Shown here: positions 1-9,195 of the stretch, in pieces
How positions within the stretch are numbered: position 1 is the first letter of the stretch
Layout of the letters: each line of letters starts with the position of its first letter
Virus record (IMG/VR): IMGVR_UViG_3300042888_000580
Coordinates: 1-64,000 of that record
DNA from: a virus
Length of the DNA: 64,000 nt
Strand: one strand, 5' to 3'
The notes under the pieces: generated by a model
Databases searched by the model: none
What the model was told of the DNA's origin: nothing
What the model saw: the letters and a program-made list of their open reading frames with translations, nothing else
Made by a program: the position numbers and the translations under genes

Positions 1-2
1 AA

Positions 3-1913
3 GCAAAGAAAACAGCATCAAATGATACAGAAATGTCATTTAACATTTATGAACCATATGGTTTTTCATTCATAACAAAATTAAATAATGCAGCGGATAT
101 ATTAAAAAAGAAAAGTAAATTAAAAGACTATAAAGATTTATCTAACTCTACAAAACAATTTTTTGTGTTAGGAATTAGGTTTCAAGGGTATGATGAAAAT
201 GGTAAAGAGATATCAGCAGTATCTACTTATAACCAAGATACATTTGATGTGACAGGTGATTCGGGTGGCGTATTTGAAAGATTTTTTGATATAAGAATTA
301 CTGATTTTAAATTTAAACTTGACGGTAAGATGACAGTATATAATATTACTGCCGCAACAGTTGCACCAAAAGCAGGATTTGGTGTAAAGTATGGTAGGAT
401 AGATAGAGGTGCTAGAGTAGAAGGAAGTACAGTAGAAGATGTATTACGAGGAACTAAAGGTTTACTAACATCATTAAACGAACAACAAGTATTACAAACT
501 AAGAAGAATGGTGAAGGTAGTATAGCAAATGTATATAAGCTCAGATATTTAGGTACTGCTGAATCAGAAATAGGATCTGCATCTATTGTAAGTATTGCTG
601 ATTTGGATAAATCTAAGTTGCCAATGAGTGTGGCTGAAAATATTAAACAAGTAAATGACGCAGTATCAGTATCAGCCATACCTAATACTAATAGCAGAAC
701 TATTACATTTGCAAACGATGTGTCTATAATGCAAGCTATAGGATCAATTGTTTCTCAAAGTAGTTATTTAGAAAACGCATTGACTGAAGTAATAAAATCC
801 GATACTGAACCTCCGCAACCGGGACAAGGCACTGCTACAGTTAAAGATCCTAACCCAAGAACTATTAAATGGTATAACTTGGGTGCAGAAGTTAAATGTT
901 TGGGTTTTGATAAGATAGTGGGTGATTTTGCTTATGAAATTACCTACGTTATACAACCATATGAAACTCCAATGGTTACTAGTCCATATGCAGGTAAAAC
1001 ATCAAAATATTATGGTGCACATAAAAGATATGAATATTGGTTCACTGGTAAGAATTCAGAAATATTAAACTATGAACAAGCAATGAATAACTCATATTTT
1101 TTACCATCAATGAATCCAACTGGTTCTCCTGCTAGTCAAGGTGGCGGGGCAGATATTGCTACTGTACCGGGTAAACGACAAAATGAAGATAGAACGGGTA
1201 AATTAGATATAGGTAAGGAAGCACAGAATTCTTATCTAACAAGTTTATATGATCCTGGTGCATATGCTACTGCAAAGGTTACTATATTAGGAGACCCTGA
1301 TTATCTAATGCAAGATAGTCCTAGTTCAATTAATCAAGTATATCGTCAATTTTATGGCAAAGGTTTTACTATTAACCCAAATGGTGGACAAGTTTTTATT
1401 GAGATAGATTTTAAAGAAGCGGAAGATTATAATAATGATACTGGATTATTAACTGTTAACGATTCTATATTATTTTGGAAATATCCTAAAGAGATAGCAT
1501 CACAAGTTAAAGGTGTGAGTTATATGTTAGTTGAAGTAATAAGTAGTTTTTCAAAAGGTAAATTTACACAAGAATTAGATTGCGTAATAAATCAGTTTCC
1601 TGGTATTACTAATAAATCTGATAAAAATGCGGCAGGTAGACCATCTAATGTAGAAGAAAATGTGTTTGATACTAGGCAGAGTATACAAGAAAATGTGTTT
1701 AATCCGGCACAAGATGTACAAGAAAGCGTCTTTGATCCAACTGCCGGCGGTATATCAGGAGCCGGATCTAACAGCACAAACAAATCTCTTAATTCAGGTT
1801 CGGAAGCAAGAGATGATAATATAATAGATGCTAAGAAACAACCCCCGAATGATCCCGGCGGTGGTAGGGAAGATCCTAATACAGGAAATGTATTAGATAT
1901 GGGATTAGGATAA
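3..1913 (+). CDS. Baseplate hub-like structural protein, 5' end outside window
   Basis: The reading frame is open to the left edge of the window, so the gene is cut at its 5' end. The first ATG inside the window is at 33, but the residues before it read as protein and join smoothly to a segment containing EPYGFSF, so I do not take that ATG as the start. About 636 residues are visible. The protein is beta-rich with no membrane segment; its last 110 residues are low in complexity, with a repeated NVFDTRQ/NVFNPAQ/SVFDPTA motif at about residues 550-575. It ends four bases before the gp5-like gene, so the two are probably translated together. Its position suggests a hub or tube-end protein (gp27-like or gp53-like role), but this is inferred from gene order; I do not recognise the family with certainty. 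Confidence 0.6.
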   Translation, partial: AKKTASNDTEMSFNIYEPYGFSFITKLNNAADILKKKSKLKDYKDLSNSTKQFFVLGIRFQGYDENGKEISAVSTYNQDTFDVTGDSGGVFERFFDIRITDFKFKLDGKMTVYNITAATVAPKAGFGVKYGRIDRGARVEGSTVEDVLRGTKGLLTSLNEQQVLQTKKNGEGSIANVYKLRYLGTAESEIGSASIVSIADLDKSKLPMSVAENIKQVNDAVSVSAIPNTNSRTITFANDVSIMQAIGSIVSQSSYLENALTEVIKSDTEPPQPGQGTATVKDPNPRTIKWYNLGAEVKCLGFDKIVGDFAYEITYVIQPYETPMVTSPYAGKTSKYYGAHKRYEYWFTGKNSEILNYEQAMNNSYFLPSMNPTGSPASQGGGADIATVPGKRQNEDRTGKLDIGKEAQNSYLTSLYDPGAYATAKVTILGDPDYLMQDSPSSINQVYRQFYGKGFTINPNGGQVFIEIDFKEAEDYNNDTGLLTVNDSILFWKYPKEIASQVKGVSYMLVEVISSFSKGKFTQELDCVINQFPGITNKSDKNAAGRPSNVEENVFDTRQSIQENVFNPAQDVQESVFDPTAGGISGAGSNSTNKSLNSGSEARDDNIIDAKKQPPNDPGGGREDPNTGNVLDMGLG

Positions 1914-1917
1914 GATT

Positions 1918-4900
1918 ATGGCATACGATGAAATAAAACCTCGAGGTAGTACTAAAGCAAGTCAACCAGATGCAGGTGGTGCAGTATTACGTAGCGTACC
2001 ACTATTTGGTATTGTTAAAGATAATATAGATCCTATTCGTTCTGGTAGACTACAAGTATACATTAGTGACTTGGGAGGACTAGATCCAGATGATAGTAAT
2101 TCTTGGGTAACTGTTAGTTATATGACTCCCTTCTATGGCGTAACTACACCATCAGGTGCAAATACAGGTTACGGAGAATACATTAAAAATCCTAACAGTT
2201 ATGGTATGTGGAATAGTCAACCTGATTTAGGTACAACTGTTATATGTATATTCATTAATGGTGATCCTAATTATGGATTTTGGATAGGATGTGTCCCGCA
2301 GCCAGAAGCATTACAAATGGTTCCTGCAATTGGTGGTACAGATAATATTGTAGCAAATGCAGGTGAAGCAAAAGGATTGGGCGGAGCTGTTAGATTACCA
2401 GTTACTAATCTTAATAGCAATAATGCAGGAATCGCAAACAGTAATAAATTTTTAACTGATGCTAAACCTGTACATAGTTATGTTGCTAGTATATTAGCAC
2501 AACAAGGTTTAATTAGAGATCCTATACGCGGTGTTATTGGTTCAAGCGCACAACGTGAAACACCATCACGTGTTGGTTGGGGTGTAAGTACTCCTGGTAG
2601 ACCTATATATGAAGGTGGCTTTACTGATGAAACAATTGCTAAGGCTGCAACAAGTGGTAAATCAACTGGACTAAAAGTTGTTGCTCGTAGGGGAGGACAT
2701 ACTTTAGTAATGGATGACGGAGATATATTAGGTCGTGACCAATTAGTAAGACTACGTAGTAGTTTAGGACATCAAATATTAATGAGTGATGACGGGCAAA
2801 CATTATTCATCATCCACGCTAATGGACAAAGTTATATTGAATTAGGTAAAGAAGGTACAATTGATATGTACTCTACTAATTCATTTAATGTAAGAACACA
2901 AGGTGATTTAAATCTACATGCTGATAATAATATTAATATCAATGCTGGTAAGGCACTAAACATAAGTGCTGATACTATTGCAATTAATAGTGAAAAACAA
3001 ACCACACACAAAGTTGGAACAGATTTTAGTTTATATGCTTCTGGTACATATACAACTAAAGTAGATGGTAAGATGAGTTTTGCTAGTGCGGCAGACTCAT
3101 CATTTTATAGTGATGCTATAACATATTTTAACGGTAGTAAGATTAATTTAAATACAGGAGCATCAAGTTTAGTTCCTCAAGAAGTTAAACCATTACCAGT
3201 AGTAGCACATACTGATACATTAAATGATGCCACTAAGGGTTGGTTAGCGGCACCTGGCAAATTATTAAGTATTGTAAGTAGAGCACCTGCTCATGCACCA
3301 TGGGCTAGTGCAAATCAAGGTGTGGATGTTAAAGTTAATAACAATGCGAGTGCGGCATTACCGGCTGCACCAAGTTCAGCAGTAGCGGCAGCAAATGCCA
3401 GCACCGGATCATCTCCGGTCACATCACCGGTCACTGCATCTGTCGCATCCACAGTACCCCCATCGGCAGCAATTAGTGCGGCATTAGATAAAAACACAAC
3501 AGGCACTATAGTTGGTCAAATATCAACATTAGCCGCAGTAGGTTCGGCTGCGGATGCAGTTAAATTGGGTGCAGGTGTAGTACAAACTGCAACAGGCCCC
3601 GTAGCGGCCATTGGCGCTATGGCACAAAGTCCTGCACAATTAGAAGCATGTGGAGTTATCAAACCGGGTGCGGCCGCATTAATTAACAATTTAGTAGAAA
3701 GTGGTAAAACAATACAACAAGCATGTACACCAAATCTGTTTACAGGTAAAGACGGAGCTTCAAACTTAACTAGCTATGTAAATAATCCGGTAGCACAAGT
3801 TGCCGGTGCTGTACAAACATTAACTCAAGCACAAACAGCATTAACACAAACTGGATTGATTACTGGAAAAGAATCAGGTACAGCTATAGCAGGATTGGTA
3901 ATGTCAGCCGCTACAGCCGGCATACAAAATACTGTAAATTTAGTTAGCAATGCGGCTGGCGCAGTAGCAGGAGCAGTTAATGGAGCAATATCAAATGTAG
4001 TAGGTGCGGCGACTGGAGCATTGAATACTGTATTAGGGTCAGCCACAAGTTTAGTTTCTGCAGGTAATTTTGCAGGTAACTTGGCATCTACTGTTACTGG
4101 TGGTCTAAGTAGTATTGCAACTTCACTAACTGGTATGGCAAAGGGCGCGGTTGCTGGTATATCAGGATTATTAGATAGTGCTAAGGGTGTTGCCGGTAGT
4201 GCATTTTCGGCAATTAGCGGTGCGTTACCAACACTAGCTGTTGGTGTCCCGCAAAATATTAAAGAGATAACAGAAAAAGCACAAGCGGCCGCCCAAGCTC
4301 CGGCAGCGAATTCATTGACCGGAGCATTAAACTCAGTAACAGGTGGAATAACCGGAGCAATAGGTGCAGTAACAGGTGGAATAACTAGTGCAATTAGTGG
4401 AGTAGTAGGGTCAGTTACCAGTGGAATAACCGGAGCAATAGGTGCAGTAACAGGAGTAGCATCTGGATTATTAAAAACAGCGACGGGTATAACAGCAAAT
4501 TTATCTACTGGTTTGGGATCATTGCCAGGTGGAGGTGCAGTAGCGGCAATAGTTGATAATGCAGTTGGTGCAATTAATAGTGTGCCGGGAGTTAGCGCAG
4601 TAACAGGATTAATTGGTCAAGCAACATCAATTACAAATGGTATATCTAGCTTAACATCAATTAACCCACTAGCCTCTTCAGGTGCATTAAATGCAGTTAC
4701 AGGTGCAGCCGGAGCATTAACAAAAGGGTTGGATGACTTAAAGAGTGGAAAATTATCATTGGCATCATTGGCATCTGCTGGATTACCGGCTGGTGCAGCC
4801 GCACAATTAAATGCCGCAATGAGTTCAATGAGTTCAGGAGGTGCAGTACAAATTAAATTACCAACAGTAGCTATTAATACCACCGATAGAGGAGAATTAA

Positions 4901-5259
4901 CTCAATCAATAACATCGTTGTTGGGTAGTGCAAAGATACCAATGCCAAATTTTGAAGGAAATCCGGCTACATTGGGAACAACTCAATCTGAAAGTAGTAT
5001 TGCAGAATATAATAAAACAACAGAAGAAATTAACACACTAAGTGATAAACGATTTGACTTACAAAAAGAACTAAATGATGCTAGATATGCTAGTAATAAA
5101 GCTAAAACTGAATTACCTGCAGGCGATCCAAGCATTGCAAGTGCAGAAGCGGCCCTCAATACTGCTAGAGAAAATATAACTAATTTAGATAAACAAATTG
5201 AAGATTTAAGAAAAAAAATAAATGCGTCAGCTACCGCTAGTGGCTCCATGACAGCATAA
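1918..5259 (+). CDS. gp5-like baseplate central spike protein (OB fold plus beta-helix, no lysozyme)
   Basis: Residues about 25-140 match the gp5 N-terminal OB fold: LFGIVKDNIDPIRSGRLQVY, then alternating strands and NGDPNYGFWIGCV. Residues about 245-365 (GGHTLVMDDGD, LRSSLGHQILMSDDGQT, INAGKALNISAD) match the beta-helix region shared with VgrG. T4 gp5 carries a lysozyme domain between these parts; here only about 100 residues separate them and no lysozyme motif is visible. Residues about 470-1010 form a long Ala/Gly/Ser/Val-rich stretch with repeated GAVTGGITGAI-type units. Residues about 1030-1105 look like a charged coiled coil. The protein should sit at the tip of the tail tube and pierce the outer membrane. 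The role of the hydrophobic extension is unknown. Confidence 0.85.
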   Translation: MAYDEIKPRGSTKASQPDAGGAVLRSVPLFGIVKDNIDPIRSGRLQVYISDLGGLDPDDSNSWVTVSYMTPFYGVTTPSGANTGYGEYIKNPNSYGMWNSQPDLGTTVICIFINGDPNYGFWIGCVPQPEALQMVPAIGGTDNIVANAGEAKGLGGAVRLPVTNLNSNNAGIANSNKFLTDAKPVHSYVASILAQQGLIRDPIRGVIGSSAQRETPSRVGWGVSTPGRPIYEGGFTDETIAKAATSGKSTGLKVVARRGGHTLVMDDGDILGRDQLVRLRSSLGHQILMSDDGQTLFIIHANGQSYIELGKEGTIDMYSTNSFNVRTQGDLNLHADNNININAGKALNISADTIAINSEKQTTHKVGTDFSLYASGTYTTKVDGKMSFASAADSSFYSDAITYFNGSKINLNTGASSLVPQEVKPLPVVAHTDTLNDATKGWLAAPGKLLSIVSRAPAHAPWASANQGVDVKVNNNASAALPAAPSSAVAAANASTGSSPVTSPVTASVASTVPPSAAISAALDKNTTGTIVGQISTLAAVGSAADAVKLGAGVVQTATGPVAAIGAMAQSPAQLEACGVIKPGAAALINNLVESGKTIQQACTPNLFTGKDGASNLTSYVNNPVAQVAGAVQTLTQAQTALTQTGLITGKESGTAIAGLVMSAATAGIQNTVNLVSNAAGAVAGAVNGAISNVVGAATGALNTVLGSATSLVSAGNFAGNLASTVTGGLSSIATSLTGMAKGAVAGISGLLDSAKGVAGSAFSAISGALPTLAVGVPQNIKEITEKAQAAAQAPAANSLTGALNSVTGGITGAIGAVTGGITSAISGVVGSVTSGITGAIGAVTGVASGLLKTATGITANLSTGLGSLPGGGAVAAIVDNAVGAINSVPGVSAVTGLIGQATSITNGISSLTSINPLASSGALNAVTGAAGALTKGLDDLKSGKLSLASLASAGLPAGAAAQLNAAMSSMSSGGAVQIKLPTVAINTTDRGELTQSITSLLGSAKIPMPNFEGNPATLGTTQSESSIAEYNKTTEEINTLSDKRFDLQKELNDARYASNKAKTELPAGDPSIASAEAALNTARENITNLDKQIEDLRKKINASATASGSMTA
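4343..4454 (+). repeat. 34-bp direct repeat inside the gp5-like gene
   Basis: A 34-base sequence at 4343-4376 recurs exactly at 4421-4454, a spacing of 78 bases (26 codons), so the frame is kept. It encodes part of the Gly/Ala-rich GGITGAIGAVTG units. This suggests growth of the low-complexity region by in-frame duplication. Confidence 0.9.
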
Positions 5260-5260
5260 C

Positions 5261-5267
5261 ATAAATA
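5261..5267 (+). promoter_or_regulatory. T4-type late promoter box (gp25)
   Basis: ATAAATA, seven of eight bases of the T4 late consensus TATAAATA, starts 24 bases before the gp25 ATG. A start site about six bases after the box would leave a short leader that keeps the AGGA ribosome binding site. It lies in the 25-base gap between two structural genes. Confidence 0.6.
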
Positions 5268-5284
5268 TACTATAGGATAACAAT

Positions 5285-5734
5285 ATGCCAACATACATTG
5301 GTTTCAGTACAATTAACGCTAACAAGCCCCGATCTACTAATTTACCAGCGGGTATTGCGGGTGGTGTGGGTTCTATGGTACAACCAGTTATACCCGGCAA
5401 AAAGTTTAGGTTAGTTGACCAACAATTAGTTATACAAGATTTCATTAATGCATTGAATATTCAACAAGGTCAAAAGGTAGGCAATCCAGGATACGGGACT
5501 ACACTTTGGAGTTTTGTTTTTGAGCCAAATACATTTGATGTACAGAACAAATTAGAAACTGAAATCAGACGAGTGGCCAATCAAGACCCAAGAATGATAG
5601 TTAATACTGTTAGCGCATATCCTCAAGAAAACGGTATATTACTTGAAGTAGAACTAGCCGTTGCACCTTTTAATAATGCAGAAATTCTTAGTGTTTTCTT
5701 CAATAATAGTACAAATACAGCAGTAATTCAATAA
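5285..5734 (+). CDS. 25: Baseplate wedge protein gp25
   Basis: This 149-residue protein has the gp25/GPW lysozyme-like fold signature of contractile tails: FINALNIQQGQKVGNPGYGT, a W-x-FVFEPN motif at about residues 77-83, then LETEIRRVANQDPR and a final beta segment LLEVELAV. Length is near that of T4 gp25 (132 residues). In T4, gp25 sits where the wedge meets the tube and helps start sheath polymerisation. The gene lies between gp5-like and gp6 genes, as in other T4-like phages. It has an AGGA ribosome binding site and a late promoter box upstream. Confidence 0.93.
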   Translation: MPTYIGFSTINANKPRSTNLPAGIAGGVGSMVQPVIPGKKFRLVDQQLVIQDFINALNIQQGQKVGNPGYGTTLWSFVFEPNTFDVQNKLETEIRRVANQDPRMIVNTVSAYPQENGILLEVELAVAPFNNAEILSVFFNNSTNTAVIQ

Positions 5735-5746
5735 TCTTCCAAAAAT

Positions 5747-5785
5747 GGTGTTTTCATTTAAGATAAATACTTAAAAGAGAACACC
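5747..5785 (+). promoter_or_regulatory. Hairpin covering the gp6 ribosome binding site, with a late promoter in its loop
   Basis: GGTGTTTTC (5747-5755) can pair with GAGAACACC (5777-5785) as nine base pairs with one G-U. The 3' arm contains the AGAGA ribosome binding site, and the gp6 ATG follows at 5789. A late promoter box, ATAAATA at 5763-5769, lies in the loop; its expected start site (about 5775) is downstream of the 5' arm. Read-through transcripts would mask the site, while late transcripts would not form the stem. T4 gene e is a known precedent. The regulation here is inferred. Confidence 0.6.
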
Positions 5786-5788
5786 ACT

Positions 5789-8700
5789 ATGGCAACCAGC
5801 TCACGACAATCAGCATTATTCGGCGTTAACGATTGGAAGGCAATCTATCAAACCTTCCGTGAAGCCGATTTCCGTTCATATGACTATGAAACATTACGTA
5901 AAAGTTTTATAGATTATATACGTGTTTACTATCCAGAAACTTTTAATGATTACATTGAATCAAGTGAATTCATAGCATTAATGGACGTTATGGCTTTTAT
6001 GGGTCAAGGTCTTGCATTCCGTAGTGATCTTAATGCCCGTGAAAACTTTATTGATACGGCTGAACGCAGAGATAGTGTTGTTAAATTAGCAAATTTAATC
6101 AGCTATACTCCTAAACGTAACCTAGCTGGCCAGGGTTATATTAAAGTAACAAGCATTCAAACTACTGAAAACATTACGGATCTAAATGGATTTAATTTAA
6201 GCAATCAAGCTATATTGTGGAATGACCCTGCTAATGTTAATTGGTTAGAACAATATAATACAATTATCAACGCAACATTGATTAACACACAGCGAGTTGG
6301 ACGCCCGGGTAATACAGCACAATTATCAGGTATTAAAACGGATGAGTATACAATTAATATTCCACAAAACACATTACCAATAGTGCCATTCACTTCGGTT
6401 GTAGATAACCAAGCAATGAATTTTGAATTAGTTAGTTCCACTACGTTGGATGAAGATTATGTTTACGAAATTCCTCCTGCACCAAGTGGCAGAATGAATA
6501 TGGCTTATCGCAATGACAAATTAGGTTACGGTAGTCCAAATACAGGTTTCTTCTTTTATTTCAAACAAGGAACATTGCAAAATTTTGATTTTAATTTAGA
6601 ACAACAAATTTCAAATCAAGTTGTTGATATTGATATTCAAGGTGTTAACAATACCGATACTTGGTTATATCAGTTAAGTACTGATAACAGTTCCGCAGTT
6701 AATAGAACGTTATGGAATCAAGTAGAGAATGTTTATGCCGATGCTTATTTACAAACTGAAAATAGTGTTCGCAGAATATTTTCTGTAGGTTCTAGATTTA
6801 ACGACCAAGTTAGTTACGTTTTTGGTGATGGAGTATTTTCCGAGATTCCAGTTGGAACATTTAGAGCATATGTACGTGCAGGTAATGCATTGACATATAC
6901 TATTGATCCAAATGAGATGCAAAATCTATCGGTCACACTAAGTTATATTAGCAGGTTAGGACGAACAGAAACACTTACATTAGGATTAGAATTACAGACA
7001 CCAGTGTCAAACGCACAGGCAAGAGAAACATTATCAAACATTAAACAACGTGCCCCTTCCCGCTATTATACACAGAACAGAATGGTTAATGGGGAAGATT
7101 ATAACAATTTCCCATACACATTATACAGTTCTATTGTTAAAAGCAAAGCTATTAACCGTAGTTCTGTTGGTGTATCAAAAAACTTAGACCTATTAGATCC
7201 AACCGGAAAATACTCCAGCACAAATTCATTCTCAAGTGACGGTGGTATGTACCAAGATGATACTGATGGTAATATATTATTAACCATTACTACATCCGGC
7301 GATATCATCACATTCCTAACAGATACATTAGGTGCACTCTTAGCAGATAATCGTGCTAGACAATATTATATACAAGATTATACGAGATACAATGTTAATG
7401 CGGCTTCCGGTGACGGTACAGTATATTGGCAAGAACAAACAGTTAATGCTAGTAGTTTAACTGGTTATTTCTTTACCATTAATGGTAGCAATAATACTCC
7501 TATACCTGTAGGAACATATTCTACCTATAATATGAAATACACTACTAAAGGTGCAATGATGAAATTTACTGCTCCAGCTGGATATTATTTTAGCGACACA
7601 AATCGTTTAATAGCCGGCATAGCTAGCCCATCAGATAAAACTTATATATGGACTACTGTATTAAATGTAGTGGGTGACGGATATAATAATGGTGAAGGTG
7701 CATTTAGTAACGGATTAGGTCCAATAACATTAAATGGTTATGTGCCTCAAGGTGCAATTGTTTCTACTATATTACCTGCATTTGATAACTCATTACCTAA
7801 TATAGTAATACAAGAATGTATTGTTAGAATGGAATTAAATCAAAGCTTTAGTTTAATATTTGATAACAGTTTAACTATAGCACAAGATCGATGGAGTATT
7901 GGTACATATGATGCTAGTAATTATTTTGTAAATATATTAAGTTTAGGAAGTAATCGTTATAGTATATCATATCGCTCATTGGCATACTATTTTGGTAGTG
8001 TCGCTGATACACGTTTCACATTTGAAAATGGTAAATTAGTATATGATCCTTTTAGTGGAAAAATATTACAAGACTTTGTTAAAGTATTAGCAACCAATAC
8101 ACAACCTAGTAGTAATTATCCATTAGCGACACCTATTACTACCAGTATTATTGGTCAAACAGTTGAAAGTGACGGCTATGTAAATGATTTTGAAGTTGAA
8201 GTAGCAAGTATAGATGTTAATGATAGAACCATTGTAAGTAACCCAGACTTTTTCACAGAGGTAACAGGTTATGTTAATGGTAATACTAATATAGGAATTT
8301 ATACATTCTTTGTATTATTACAAGATGCGGTAAATCTTTCACGTTACCAATTAATACCATCAACCGATGTAGTGTATATCTATTCAACCAAAACACAAAT
8401 TGAAATAGTTAAGTATGAGTACCCAGAAGGTCAATTATTCTATGCATTTACTGATAATTTATTTTACACAACAATTCAAGATCAAACAGTTAACACACCA
8501 TTTTATATTGTAACTGAACAACCACAATATATTATGAAACCAGGACGTCAAGGACTACAATTTCAATATCGTCATAATAGTAATAATACAACACGTATTG
8601 ATCCCGCTACTACAAACATTATTGATTTGTATGTAGTTACACAGGCTTACTATACTGCTTATCAAAACTGGTTACAAGACATTACCGATACAGTGCCAAT

Positions 8701-9169
8701 ACCAGACAAACCAACAATTAATGAATTGACACAGGCATATGGATCATTAAATGATTACAAGATGTTAAGTGATAGTATTATATTGAATAGCGTAGTATTT
8801 TTACCATTATTTGGACCTAAAGCGCCAACTCAATTAAGAGCAACTGTTAAAGTAATTAGAGCAGGTAACACAAATGCAAGTGATAGTGAAATACGTAGTG
8901 CAGTTCTGTCTGCCATGAATACATATTTTAATATTAACAATTGGAATTTTGGAGATACTTTTTACTTCAGTGAATTAAGTGCATATTTACACGCTCAAGT
9001 AGGAGATTTAATTAGCTCCGCTGTATTAGTTCCAAATGATCCCACAATGAGTTTTGGAGATTTATATGAGATTAAATCAGCTCCGTATGAAATATTTGCC
9101 AATGGAGCAACAGCAAATGATGTTCTTGTGATTGCGGCACTTACACCAGCACAGTTACAGATAAGATAA
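5789..9169 (+). CDS. 6: Baseplate wedge protein gp6
   Basis: The N-terminus carries the clear gp6 signature: the DYETLRKSFIDYIRVYYPETF, ESSEFIALMDVMAFMGQGLA and RENFIDTAERRDSVVKLANL region within the first 110 residues. The end also fits, with AELTQAYGSLNDYKMLSDS-type helices and a beta-rich finish. The protein is 1,126 residues, much longer than T4 gp6 (660), with the extra length in the middle. In T4, gp6 dimers join neighbouring wedges into the inner baseplate ring. The gene follows gp25 and precedes the giant structural gene. Its translation may be controlled by the hairpin and late promoter just upstream. Confidence 0.92.
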   Translation: MATSSRQSALFGVNDWKAIYQTFREADFRSYDYETLRKSFIDYIRVYYPETFNDYIESSEFIALMDVMAFMGQGLAFRSDLNARENFIDTAERRDSVVKLANLISYTPKRNLAGQGYIKVTSIQTTENITDLNGFNLSNQAILWNDPANVNWLEQYNTIINATLINTQRVGRPGNTAQLSGIKTDEYTINIPQNTLPIVPFTSVVDNQAMNFELVSSTTLDEDYVYEIPPAPSGRMNMAYRNDKLGYGSPNTGFFFYFKQGTLQNFDFNLEQQISNQVVDIDIQGVNNTDTWLYQLSTDNSSAVNRTLWNQVENVYADAYLQTENSVRRIFSVGSRFNDQVSYVFGDGVFSEIPVGTFRAYVRAGNALTYTIDPNEMQNLSVTLSYISRLGRTETLTLGLELQTPVSNAQARETLSNIKQRAPSRYYTQNRMVNGEDYNNFPYTLYSSIVKSKAINRSSVGVSKNLDLLDPTGKYSSTNSFSSDGGMYQDDTDGNILLTITTSGDIITFLTDTLGALLADNRARQYYIQDYTRYNVNAASGDGTVYWQEQTVNASSLTGYFFTINGSNNTPIPVGTYSTYNMKYTTKGAMMKFTAPAGYYFSDTNRLIAGIASPSDKTYIWTTVLNVVGDGYNNGEGAFSNGLGPITLNGYVPQGAIVSTILPAFDNSLPNIVIQECIVRMELNQSFSLIFDNSLTIAQDRWSIGTYDASNYFVNILSLGSNRYSISYRSLAYYFGSVADTRFTFENGKLVYDPFSGKILQDFVKVLATNTQPSSNYPLATPITTSIIGQTVESDGYVNDFEVEVASIDVNDRTIVSNPDFFTEVTGYVNGNTNIGIYTFFVLLQDAVNLSRYQLIPSTDVVYIYSTKTQIEIVKYEYPEGQLFYAFTDNLFYTTIQDQTVNTPFYIVTEQPQYIMKPGRQGLQFQYRHNSNNTTRIDPATTNIIDLYVVTQAYYTAYQNWLQDITDTVPIPDKPTINELTQAYGSLNDYKMLSDSIILNSVVFLPLFGPKAPTQLRATVKVIRAGNTNASDSEIRSAVLSAMNTYFNINNWNFGDTFYFSELSAYLHAQVGDLISSAVLVPNDPTMSFGDLYEIKSAPYEIFANGATANDVLVIAALTPAQLQIR

Positions 9170-9195
9170 GTAATATATAACCATAGAGAGAAATA

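Noticed and set aside
4617-5294. Minus-strand frames across the Ala/Gly-rich part of the gp5-like gene
   Set aside because: GC-biased codons of the repeats leave the opposite strand open; no starts or promoters support genes there.
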